From: Leucogyrophana mollusca
Lineage: Eukaryota > Basidiomycota > Agaricomycetes > Boletales
Direction: 5' to 3'
Assembly: GCA_021014945.1 (NCBI GenBank)
Contig: MU266820.1
Coordinates: 1-12,320 of the forward strand
Length of the DNA stretch: 12,320 nucleotides
Positions 1-8,908 of this stretch are shown here, piece after piece. Numbering within the stretch: the first letter of the stretch is position 1; each line of letters starts with the position of its first letter. The notes under the pieces are model-generated. The model was not told the origin of the DNA and searched no databases. It saw only the letters and a program-made list of their open reading frames with translations. Made by a program: the position numbers and the translations under genes.

Positions 1-18
1 TTCGATTCGAACTAACAG

Positions 19-333
19 CATTTCAAAAGGCCAGCAGCGGAAGTACAAAACGGCGGAAGGCAGAAAGGTCCAAAGGCTATATCCACCAGTCACCATCGAA
101 CACATGGTGGGGTTATTTACTGGGACATCCCCGCGGCTACGCCAAACGAAGACGTCCCAGAGGTGACCCCACGCATGCGAATGGCAATGGCAGTCGGGAT
201 ACAACAACGGTTTCGAACTGTAGGGAAGAGCCGAGTTTCGGCTAGCGACCAATACCCGATAGACCACGGGTTGATCATGGACCCGGACGAGGCCCTGATT
301 GGTAAGCGAAACACCGTCATTGCCAGAATTTAG
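19..333 (+). CDS. 3' terminal exon of an unidentified gene truncated by the left edge
   Basis: The frame starting at position 16 stays open for about 106 codons and stops at TAG 331-333. An in-frame TAA lies at 13-15, inside a stretch that reads as an intron end (CTAAC branch-like sequence followed at once by CAG at 16-18). I therefore place a splice acceptor at 18 and begin the exon at 19, with the gene's 5' part outside the window. The visible peptide is basic at first, then has a mixed globular-looking composition, for example THGGVIYWDIPA near the middle and DPDEALIGKRNTVIARI at the end. No family was recognised. The next gene starts 163 bp downstream on the same strand. The very short branch-to-acceptor distance is a weakness: the true acceptor could be the AG at about 34-35, or the whole reading could be chance. 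An antisense frame over 117-320 is also open but less protein-like. Confidence 0.45.
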   Translation, partial: HFKRPAAEVQNGGRQKGPKAISTSHHRTHGGVIYWDIPAATPNEDVPEVTPRMRMAMAVGIQQRFRTVGKSRVSASDQYPIDHGLIMDPDEALIGKRNTVIARI

Positions 334-432
334 AGTTTCACGCCAAAAAGTGGGAATTCATGCACGACAGACCCACTACCATAGGTAGCGGGAACAAGCC
401 TGACACGACCCCAGTGTTCCATTTACTACGTA

Positions 433-494
433 CCTCCTTTCACCCCCTTCCCTTTGCCCTTACCCCGCCTTCCCTTTCTCATTCCCCTCGTCCA
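433..494 (+). promoter_or_regulatory. Pyrimidine-rich promoter / 5' leader tract
   Basis: About 60 nt almost entirely of C and T lie directly before the esterase ATG at 497. CT-rich tracts next to transcription start sites are common in filamentous fungal promoters. No TATA box is visible in the 163-bp gap to the preceding gene, so this tract is the best candidate for the core promoter or leader. The role is inferred from position and composition. Confidence 0.5.
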
Positions 495-496
495 TC

Positions 497-2635
497 ATGA
501 TATTGGATCGCTCGCATGTCACTCTGCATCACAGTGCGCTAGAAACGACCTTCAGAGGTATTGAACATGCGGTTTCGACCCCAGACGTGCCAATAAATCA
601 ATTCCGCGGAATCAAATATGCCCATGTCCCGCTTCGCTTTCGCCAGTCTAAGCTCTACACTTCATACCCTTCAATAGTGGACGCAACCAGATACGGGTAA
701 TGTTCTCGTTCACTGGTAGTGTGCTCAGTGTTGTTGATACAGACTTGCCAGTCCTATTTGCCCTCAGTCTAACCAGAAAAGTTTCGAAGAGGAACTGATC
801 GGTCTTCCGGACAGCGATATCCCCAGACAAGTGTTCAAGCAGGATGAGTTCGAATGCCTCAATTTGAACATCACATGCCCTGCTGGTGTACACAGTGAAT
901 CGCGACTTCCTGTCATGGTTTGGATTCACGGGTAAATTTTTCGTCTTCCCTTGCGTACAACGTGATGCTCATACAAGCAGGGGAGGACACCGTGGCTCCG
1001 GGTCGAGCTGGGTCTACGATGGCGGTGCTCTCGTCAGAAAGAGCGCCTGTATAGGCAAACCGATCATCATGGTCACGTTCAAGTTCGTGCACCTTCTTTA
1101 CGTGTATCTGCGCACGTTACTAATTAGATGACCTCTAGCTTTCGCCTTGGCTTCTTTGGGTTTGCTGGCAGTCCTGTGATAGCAGAAGACAACAAGGCGG
1201 TTGGCGACGATGGCGTCGGCAATCATGGTTAGTTCTCCTTTCTATCATACAACCGCATTATCTGACCCTTCGAGTAGGCCTGCGCGATCAAAGGAAAGCC
1301 CTTGAATGGGTCCACCACTATATCGCCGATTTCGGTGGAGACCCCTCTAATGTTACCCTATTTGGCTCATCGTCGGGCGCGGCCGACATCGTTCACCACC
1401 TGTACTCGAGTGCCAATCAACAACATCAACTATTTGCTCGTGCGATCATACAGAGTGCCCTCGTCGAGTACAACGTTCCCGACGTGTACTCCGCTGGATG
1501 GCAATTCTCTCGGTCAATAAGCCCCCTTCGCGTCACGTCAATTGACCAACTACGTGCTGTTCCTCCCGAAGCGCTGGTCGAGCTTACTTGTCCACTTCGC
1601 GCAATAGATGACGGCGTCTTCTTCCGCAAGGGCTGGAGAGATGCACTCTTCCCCCAGCCAGAATCAGAGGAGATGGAGAGAATACCGCTCGACAGAAATC
1701 TGTCGTCGCTCCGGCTCACGGCGCGCAAAGTCAAAAGCAAGAGCAGAAGCCCACACCCATCCGGGCGCATTTCAGTCCTGCCTCCTTCTATTCCAGGTCT
1801 ACAACCGCTCATTATCGGTGATTGCGGGTTTGACTCGTACCTTTGGTCCGACCCTGCTTCTCAATGGTCGGCGTCAGGTGTCGTCCGGCGACTTCGCGCT
1901 ATCTGTCAGTCTCTGACAAAAGCCACCGCACTTCTCAATGCGTACGAGATCTCCCCGCACACCTCACCCGACGACCTCACCGACCGCGTTCTCGAGCTCG
2001 TGAACGACGCTCGCGTTGCTTGGCCAACCGAATGCGTGGCTCAAGCTGCTCTGCGAAGCGGGAGCGATGTATGGCGATACGTCTTTGATCAGGAAGGACC
2101 TGCTCGGGGAATTCCGCACCATGCAGCGGACTTGATCTACCTCTTCGACAACGTCCCACTACCGCTGTCGCCCACACATTCTCCCGTGTCCTTCGACGGC
2201 GATGAGCCTTTGCCGTCGTTGCCTTCATCCCAGTCGTCTGGAGGAGACGTGGGCGACATCCTGGGTAAAACTCGGACGCTCGATGATATTGAAGCTATGG
2301 ATGTCGACCAGTTCGAGTTTGGCTGGCGCCATGGCGACAATGATGATGGAAGTTGGGCGCTTCCCGTAGTCGATGAATGGACCTACGGGCGCGTACGCGA
2401 CGCGATGCAAGAGCGGTGGATCTCTTTCGCATGTGGTGAACGTCCGTGGAATGGCTCCCGCAGCAAGGTGTTCGTATTTGGGCCCGAAGGGGAGACTGGC
2501 GAGCGATCAGCTGGCATTTTTGGAGGACGAAGACGGCGGGCGCTGTGGGACGCTGTTTTGAGGCCGCTCGGAATGGGGCTCGTGCAGAAAGTGGGTGTCG
2601 AACTGACCAACGGGCCAGGGCTCGGGGCTCGGTGA
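497..2635 (+). CDS. Type-B carboxylesterase (alpha/beta hydrolase), 642 aa
   Basis: Five exons: 497-696, 752-931, 981-1082, 1139-1227, 1278-2635; introns are 55, 49, 56 and 50 nt, all GT..AG, and the joined frame is open to TGA 2633-2635. The product should hydrolyse carboxylic esters; the substrate cannot be told. Family landmarks appear in order: FRGIKYA near residue 37, YGPICPQ (66-72), FECLNLN (100-106), the oxyanion-hole HGGG (126-129), FNFRLGFFGF (160-169), the nucleophile elbow GSSSGA with Ser222, the acid region IIGDCGFDS with Asp376 where the family usually has Glu, and HAADLIYLF with His472. Introns 1-3 each fall inside or next to a conserved motif, which supports the splicing. The usual elbow is GESAG, so GSSSG is a variant. 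A Ser/Pro/Asp-rich insert covers about residues 485-545. The N terminus (MILDRSHVTLHH) shows no signal peptide, so the enzyme is probably intracellular. All three catalytic positions are present, so I expect it to be functional. Confidence 0.88.
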
Positions 2636-3898
2636 GGACGGCAAGGCCCCCGCGCCAAAAACGCAGCATCACGCGCGGTCTATCTTTATTGGAATCTTCA
2701 TGGTCTGTAAGTTATTCTGGGTTTCCAGTGGTTGGCTTCCTTCGGTGGTTGGTTGGGGTGTAACTTCTGGTTCGGGTTTTTGCGGTCGGTTGGCATCGTG
2801 ATCGTCTACATTTGCATCCATTTTGCTTTCCAGTGCGCTTTCATACATATCATATCCATCTTTCTAAATATCTATTGCTCTGCACACATGTTTCTGTAGC
2901 ATCTATCACTTGTCTGAAGTACCTACATGCTTTATATGCTATCTGTTTTCCCTTGGGGTGGACCATATGAGCAAGACTCGCATTGGCAACAGGATGTCGC
3001 TGCGCACTGAAACTCGGGTTGGTTAAGGGTTTTGAAGGTCGGCTCGTTTCATCAGGAAGGATGATTCTGGTGAAATCCAACTCACCCGTCGCGCTACAAT
3101 GATACAACTGGTACTCGTCTCATCGAGGGTCGGTGTAGTGCATGCTGCGATATAACAACCGAAGCAAGGAAAATTAAATCCTAGTCAGATCTCTCGGGAG
3201 GCTGAGGAGGTTACATACGATGTCAAATTTGGAGCCGACGGTGAGACATAATTGTGGGCCATTGGTGGGTGCTTACCATAGGATCCACAGATACCGTGTA
3301 CATTGGGAATGTGTACAAATCCACGCAGAGGAGCTTGTTCTGAAGGGTCTAAACTTTCATGCCCTTGAGGACAAACATGCGGGGACCTAACGCAGATGTT
3401 CTGATGACCGCCGGGCTAACACCATAGCTCCAATGCCGCAACAGGACCCGGATGGCTCGATATCCTCATCACCTTCCTGGTCCACGCAGGCTTGTCAGGG
3501 AATTTCCATTCGTAATAGAAAAAAGGAAGACGCACGTCAGCGCACTGGAAGACATGTCCTGACGCTCGATCACGGTTGCAAAGGCCACAGTGTACCCACC
3601 AAGACATGTCGTCGACATGCATGCAAAATTCGTGACTTCGTTGCTTTTGTCACCGTGATACACAACGGTTAGGATAGCCCCACTGCGTTCGCAGTCCAGG
3701 TCGACGCATTTGACCCGGGTCCGAGTCCCGTCAACATACATCAGCCACCAACCTAACAATAAGCGGTACCCCCGGCCTCCCTCCTCACTTTCGATGTATC
3801 ATTTGCCAATGGGACTTGGCATAGAACTGCGGCAAGCCAGTTGCGTGATAATTTAGCGCTACTTATAAGTGAATCCTTCAAAGTTTTGGTCGAGTTGA
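2636..3898. other. Intergenic region, no convincing gene
   Basis: After the esterase stop, the sequence holds a G/T-rich stretch with several TTGG runs (about 2720-2790), then an A/T-rich stretch around 2840-2880. Open frames on both strands are short and overlap one another (for example minus 2850-3107 and minus 3416-3759), and none shows a family motif or a clear intron-exon pattern. No transposon ends, long repeats or RNA genes were seen. It may contain the esterase 3' UTR and unrecognised regulatory DNA. Confidence 0.5.
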
Positions 3899-4117
3899 AT
3901 GGCTCCGGTGGGACGTCGTTTGGTACGCGTTGTTCCTGATGGTTCCGTCTCCAGCATCTCTAGGAAGAACTTAGAGATCTGCAGCGAATCATGTGATCAC
4001 TCGTCAGAAAAAGGTGGCCGTTCAAGCGCTTACCTGTCGGAGATGAACAATGTCGAGGACAGGCATGAAACTGACAACGCGATAGAGGACGTCGAGGGGA
4101 ATACTACCCAGCGTTGA
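3899..4117 (+). CDS. Possible small unidentified ORF, 72 aa
   Basis: An uninterrupted ATG-to-TGA frame encodes 72 residues with an Arg-rich start (GRRLVRVV) and an acidic, Asn-rich end (EDVEGNTTQR). A TATA-like TTATAA lies at about 3863-3868, only some 30 nt before the ATG, which is close. It has two Cys in the motif CSESC, and no signal peptide or known domain. The codon mix is acceptable for this genome, but an open frame of this length is expected by chance. It might also be one exon of a larger spliced gene. I report it only because the surrounding 3 kb is otherwise empty. Confidence 0.2.
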   Translation: MAPVGRRLVRVVPDGSVSSISRKNLEICSESCDHSSEKGGRSSAYLSEMNNVEDRHETDNAIEDVEGNTTQR

Positions 4118-5678
4118 GCGGTTGGGCGACATCCGTGGAACCCGCCCTGTTACCCTCTAGTACTTTGATGTGGTTCGACGTCGACTAGCTCCGATACAAG
4201 CTGACCAGCCAAAAGTCAGTAGTGATTCATGAGTGGGTTGGACGTGGTTGGACACGGGGCAAGTCGGAGAAATTCAAACAAGGGTCGACTGTCGGGAAAT
4301 GTAAATTCACCCTCCGTGTCAGCCCAGTGAACCTTCTCCGGCTTCGAAATAACCCAACCTGTACTTTGAATGAACTAGCCGGTAAGAGTCAAATTTCGGA
4401 TAAAGGTCCCCCGGGCGGGTTACAAGTCGCTGAATGTCCAAAACACTGGAAGGTGAGGTCACCGTGATCCCGCGCAACCGAGCCCGTGGAGTTTTATGGA
4501 TCCGATGCAATGCAACGAGGTTAGTTTGGCTAAAAGTGAGACATGATGAACAAATACCTGCAGCGACAATGATCCTGATTGGCGAAGATCACGGAAACGT
4601 TCTGAATCTGAGATAGGTCAGAGTTCTATAATCGTTACAGTACTAGAGCGCGTTTATGTTCGTGCACGGTGCATGAAGATTCATGATGGATCTATAAGTC
4701 ATGGTTTGTGTTGCGGTAGCGTGAGCATGCATAGACCCCACAAGCTTTGTGGCACCAGAGCATGACAAGTTATGCATGAATGGATGAATGTCTGCACTGC
4801 TGGGAAGGACGTCTCCTACTGGCAGGGACGGTCGTCTATTACTTAAATAAGCCCAAGAGCCGGCGGGCAAGACAAGACATACTCAAGACCCGACGACCCT
4901 CGTTCTCTAAAAACAAACATCTACAGGGGTTGACAGGCTGCATCAACAACCCTCTCAAAAATGCCTAACCCAGCTCGCGTAAACCCTCTCACAACCTCAC
5001 CCCAATAGAAACAGTTCGCATATTCATGCACATGGGATAAGACACGCCGTTTGCCTGCCCTGCCTGCCTATGTGCCCGCCACCACTCGCAAAGGGAACGC
5101 GTTAAGGGCACTGCACGTACAGGAATGTGCCCGTGGGTAAGAGGTCAGGTAGTTTTGTGACTGGGATGAAGACGACGACCTCGGATCCAGGGTTGGGACG
5201 CTCGCGGGCAGGATGGGGAACGAGGCATGGATGGATGTGATGAGATCCAGTAGTTGTGTCAAGTGAAAAGACAACTCAATGAAACCTAGGTATGATAAAC
5301 TTGATGCTGCAGATACGCAGACAGCTGCAATAAAAAGTGGAGGGTGACATCGAGAATGCGAGTGACGATAGACTATTCGAAGCGAAGGGCATCACTGTCA
5401 CGTCCTCACAACTTTTAACTTGTGGGTGGTCTCGAGAATGTGAGCGGTGGTCGACTGTTCGAAGCGAAGGAGATATCACTGGAAGCTTGACTAGCACGCG
5501 AGGCACTTGCAGAGTTTTACGCGAGTGCGGCTGAGGCATTACATAGCAACACAATAAGAATTACATTGACAAGCACAGCAACTTAAAAGTGGACAAGAAC
5601 GAGACAATATGATAATCTAACGACTCACATGGAACCAAGGCTGGCAGTTGAACACAGGATCCATGATGTAAAGATAAT
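4118..5678. other. Intergenic region, no convincing gene
   Basis: Only short, low-quality open frames occur here on both strands. Local features are TGCCTGCC runs near 5050-5070, GGATGAATG-like repeats near 4778-4792, and the diverged direct repeat at 5350-5481, listed separately. The right end of this stretch is the 3' flank of the minus-strand zf-PARP gene, whose stop codon is at 5679-5681. Confidence 0.5.
5350..5481. repeat. Diverged direct repeat, two copies of about 49 bp
   Basis: Copy 1 is 5350-5397 and copy 2 is 5432-5481. Both begin TCGAGAATG, share TTCGAAGCGAAGG in the second half, and end ATCACTG. They differ by scattered substitutions and a 2-bp length change. The copies start 82 bp apart in non-coding DNA 3' of the zf-PARP gene. 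The match is too long for chance but too diverged for a recent event. Confidence 0.75.
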
Positions 5679-6938
5679 TTACTCGTCATCTTCGTCATCG
5701 TCTTCGACGACTTCTTTCGACTTCTTAGTTCGCGATGCGGCGGCCCGGGGCTTCTTGGAAGGCGCAGACTTCGAGGTGGGGGCGCGCTGATGTATCAGAA
5801 GATAGCTTTATAAGGTGGACTGGACTCGGATAGTTTAATTATGTGGCCTACCTTTCTTTTCTTGCTGTCGCCCTCAGAGGCCTCAGCTTCATCGTCCTCC
5901 ACCTCTGCAATGGCCGCGGCAAAGTCCTCGCCAGACTCTTCCGTGTCGTCCTGCAAGGCTGACTGTGAGCATCATGCTTATGTTGCGATGACACCGACAC
6001 ACTGAATTACCTTCTTTGTGGCCCGCTTCTTGGCGGGAGCCTTTTTCTCTGCGGCAGGCTTCTTAGCTGGCGCGCGCTTCTTTTTGGGCTTCTCGTCCGA
6101 TTCTGCGGCCTCGGCATCAGAGGTAGCAGCAGCCTTCTGTTAAGATATTAACATCTGTCAGGTTCAGTGTCCCCGTCACACTTACTTTTGCCCGGGGTTT
6201 TCTTGCGGGCGCCTTCTTAGGCTTCTCCTCTGCATCATCGTCATCGTCATCATCTTCCTCTGCCTTCTTCTTGGCGGGGGCCCTCTTCCTCTTGGGCTTC
6301 TCCTCACCATCATCTGCCTTTTTCTTCGGAGGTGCCCTCTTCTTCTTGGGCTTCTCCTCGTCCTCCTCGCCTGCATCACCCTCAGCTTTCCTTGCGGTCT
6401 CGGGGATGTCCTCGTCAGCGACCTTGCCGTTCTCCCAGGCGGTGCGGACACGGTCCTGATCCTCCTCATTCAAGTCCTCAAATCCGTCGAGGTCGTTAGC
6501 AGCAGGGAACTGCTCCTTCATGTTGGCGATGATTTTTGCGGTCGTGCAGCCCCAATGACGCCACGCACTAAACGAGTGGTGATTTTTACAGTAGGGTAGC
6601 GATAAAGGCAATGAAAATATGTAGCGATGAGAGGTCATGTGGGGAGCCAGAGTCGATGCCACTCACTAGCTGGTGTTCCCCCTGAAATCAACGACCGACC
6701 CAAGACGAAGTCCACCCTTGGGGATGGGAGTGCCTACAGCGATATTAGTGACACTGCATTTATCGTAGTCAGCATGCATACCTGCACATGGCTTTGGACC
6801 TGTCAGAACGATGTCAACAATTAGTAGGAACTCAGCGGATGTTACCAGTATCTACTAACCTTTGCACTTGGCCCTGGCAGAACTCGCGTATTCCAGGCGG
6901 TAGCCACTCTTTTTAGTCTGGCCCTCGTTGTCAGACAT
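5679..6938 (-). CDS. PARP-type zinc-finger protein with Lys-rich/acidic tail, 292 aa
   Basis: Seven exons read on the minus strand: 6938-6860, 6799-6782, 6733-6667, 6567-6186, 6136-6011, 5950-5852, 5786-5679. Introns are 60, 48, 99, 49, 60 and 64-65 nt with GT..AG ends. The start is ATGTCTGAC; stop TAA at 5681-5679. Residues 13-62 form a zf-PARP finger: YRLEYASSARAKC, then Cys31, GGLRLGSVVDFRG, and WRHWGC; the ligands are Cys25, Cys31, His59 and Cys62. The family finger recognises DNA breaks or nicks in PARP and DNA ligase III. No PARP catalytic or ligase domain follows. Instead residues about 113-292 alternate acidic runs (including seven Asp in a row) with four EEKPK/DEKPK...KRAPAKK-type repeats, resembling histone-H1-like tails, and end in an Asp/Glu run. 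The product is probably a nuclear chromatin or DNA-damage-binding protein. It is divergently arranged with the C2H2-RING gene about 1 kb away. Confidence 0.9.
6782..6799 (-). other. 18-nt symmetric micro-exon of the zf-PARP gene
   Basis: Exon 2 is 18 nt, with phase-1 introns on both sides (6859-6800 and 6781-6734). It encodes the peptide around PKPCA and so contributes zinc ligand Cys31. The splice sites are clear: ...CTGACAG before it and GTATGC after it. Because its length is a multiple of three, skipping it would keep the frame but remove the ligand. Confidence 0.85.
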
Positions 6939-7910
6939 CAGGTGAAGTAAAATTGAGGGTCAAAGTGATGTGGTGGATGAGAGAAAGATAGATGGGGGTG
7001 GTTCATCTCGACGCGATGGGTTTTGTTGAATCCCATTACCTTCAAAGTCCGACCTGTGTGCCTGCCACACGACGCACGGACCTGCGAGTTGCTACGCACG
7101 GGCGTTGTTGCGCTAAATGTCGTGCAATAATGCCATGAGATGCGATATTCATGGCGGTCATATGCCAGGTTTATTTGGCCAAACAACTTTAGCCAGAGCT
7201 GCAGTTTTGTTGCATGACTCGCTGTCTTGTGGATGTCCATGAACATGTTGGGGTCTGCGGCGTCGCCTTGGCGTCAGACTTTTCTTGGAACTATCCTACC
7301 GGCAAACCACACTAGAATATTCATCCCTTCACATTCCAAAAATGCCTTAGGATGTTCATCGTTCTTTATGTTCTCGTGGATGTGATGGAAGTCTATGAAG
7401 GTCCGATGTCTTCCGCTCCCTTTCTAGGGTTAGGGTTTATATTTTCTTCATTTCTTCCAGTTCTTTCACTCCAATAGCGAGCCCGTAATCTCGAGGTTGG
7501 AGGCGTAGTCCTACTAGACATGCAGGTGTTCAATTTTTGTTCAATAAGCACATCGGTATGCGGTGTCTGACGATGGCGCACAGGTACTTCACCCGGGCAT
7601 CGTACCCCCTGTGAAGCCTCCGCTCACACTCAGCATTCAGCTGCACAGTCGATCCTTCGCCCTATTATCGTATAACAGTGCGTTCAATCGAGGATAATCC
7701 ACCAGTGAGACGGTTCCGGGCTATGCATCCGATCCGCGGATACAGTCTGAAAGTAAACGGACGTGTCTCACTCGGGCACACCGGCCTTTCTCCACACTAC
7801 TGTATGCCTCCACAACGGCTGTGGCGTTCCGCTCCACTGGTTTCAGTATAGCTTTGTGGAGAAATTGACTTCTCGCCCGCCAGTAACGCGACATGGACAG
7901 TATATAAGGG
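6939..7910. other. Divergent intergenic region
   Basis: This stretch lies between the starts of the minus-strand zf-PARP gene and the plus-strand C2H2-RING gene, so it should hold both promoters. An open minus frame at 6938-7246 has no protein-like features and sits just upstream of the zf-PARP ATG, so I treat it as non-coding. Two telomere-like TAGGGT units occur at 7425-7438. No RNA gene or mobile element was seen. Confidence 0.55.
7425..7438 (+). repeat. Short telomere-like motif (two TTAGGG-type units)
   Basis: The sequence TAGGGTTAGGGTTT matches about two units of the TTAGGG repeat used at telomeres by many fungi. It is in an intergenic promoter-like region, not at a sequence end. Such short sites can bind telomere-repeat-binding transcription factors, or be chance. 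Only the match itself is certain. Confidence 0.4.
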
Positions 7911-7917
7911 TCTGCCA
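7911..7917 (+). promoter_or_regulatory. TATA box of the C2H2-RING gene
   Basis: TATATAA sits 50 nt before the ATG at 7961. The intervening sequence contains CATCAATAAACC and a pyrimidine stretch, which suits a start site near 7940-7945 and a very short leader. The distance and motif are typical of a fungal core promoter. Confidence 0.65.
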
Positions 7918-7960
7918 GCTCAGGGTTGCATCAATAAACCACTCTTTCAGGTCTCCCACC

Positions 7961-8908
7961 ATGTCTGACGTCCTCCAACTTGAAATGGCGTACTGTACGT
8001 TGTGCGACAAGTATTTTCATTTTAAAGAAGCCCGAGCGGCACACATTCAAATGTCACCCAACCATCCGCTCTGCGGGCTATGTGACAAACGCTTTTTGAA
8101 CAAGAACTCGTTGCGAAATGTGAGTCTGTTCGTAGTGAAAGCATAACAGTGGGCTGACAGCTGTAATGTCTATCTATCTTAGCATTACGTCTATTCATCC
8201 AGGCATCATTATTGTGCCGTATGCGAGAAGAGCTTCAATACCGCAGCAGGGCTGAAAATGGTGAGCGGGGGAACTATCCCTTAGTTGCCTATTTGCTCAC
8301 CTCTCGATCCTAGCATATCGAATACGCATCTGTTCATCGGGACGACTCTGATGACGAGGATATTGATGACGGGGACGAACCACCTGATGGGTGGGAGGAC
8401 GAATTCGGAAGGCGGGAGTTTCCCGATGAGGAAGAGGAAGCCGAAGGTGGCGATGGTAGGGAGGACGGCGCTGATTCTGAATGGGAAGATTATGACGATT
8501 GCGACGTTGAAGACGAGGACGACCCGCATGACCCTCTCGCCATCTCTATTGGAAGTAGAACGGACTTCCTTCAAAGTTCGGAGAGCAGGCAGGGCGTCAA
8601 CAGTTCCCAATTGGGATCGGAACTTGGTACACACGACGTTTCCAGAGTGCCCTCGCAATCAGCGTTACATATGTCATACCCTTGCCCTCTCTGTCTTGAT
8701 CATGCGTCTACAGTGAGTGCAACGCGATGCGGGCATGTCTTTTGTACTCCGTAAGTCGAGTTACGTTCTGTAGTGTTCATAACAGCTCTGAGCATTCATT
8801 TCATTCAGATGCATCCGCCGTGTTTTCAAATCCACCAAGCTTTGCCCTGTGTGCCGCTCACCAGGGAAGCTGAAGCATCTGCGGAAGGTATACTTGTCCT
8901 TGGTTTGA
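7961..8908 (+). CDS. Three C2H2 zinc fingers plus C-terminal RING finger, 257 aa
   Basis: Four exons: 7961-8119, 8183-8260, 8314-8750, 8809-8908; introns are 63, 53 and 58 nt; stop TGA 8906-8908. The N terminus has three evenly spaced C2H2 fingers with C-x2-C-x12-H spacing: Cys12/Cys15/His28/His35, Cys38/Cys41/His54/His61, and Cys64/Cys67/His80/His87. Residues about 88-160 are strongly acidic (DDSDDEDIDDGDE and later DCDVEDEDD). A C3HC4 RING follows: CPLC at 203-206, CGHVFCTPC at 218-226, CPVC at 237-240, ending in LRKVYLSLV. RING fingers recruit E2 enzymes, so a ubiquitin ligase role with fingers as substrate or nucleic-acid contacts is the likely inference. I chose the ATG at 7961 rather than an in-frame ATG at 7763 because the TATA box lies between them. 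Architecture of this kind is common in Agaricomycetes. Confidence 0.88.

Noticed and set aside
117..320. 67-codon minus frame near the left edge
   Set aside because: The plus-strand frame over the same bases is longer, starts at an acceptor-like site and looks more like a protein.
3416..3759. Two overlapping Cys-containing minus frames, considered as a small secreted or zinc-binding protein
   Set aside because: No signal peptide, no consistent Cys spacing, and no splice sites that join the frames sensibly.
6182..6469. Arg/Met-rich minus frame and a hydrophobic plus frame (6271-6459) over the zf-PARP gene
   Set aside because: Both are shadows of the Lys/Glu-rich exon 4. Their odd composition follows from codon repeats read out of frame.
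7763..7960. An upstream in-frame ATG that would extend the C2H2-RING protein by 66 residues
   Set aside because: A good TATA box at 7911-7917 lies downstream of it, and the extension has no recognisable features.
8281..8716. Two open frames (plus and minus) over the acidic exon of the C2H2-RING gene
   Set aside because: They are shadows of the GAC/GAG/GAT-rich acidic stretch. The spliced frame joins C2H2 fingers to a complete RING.
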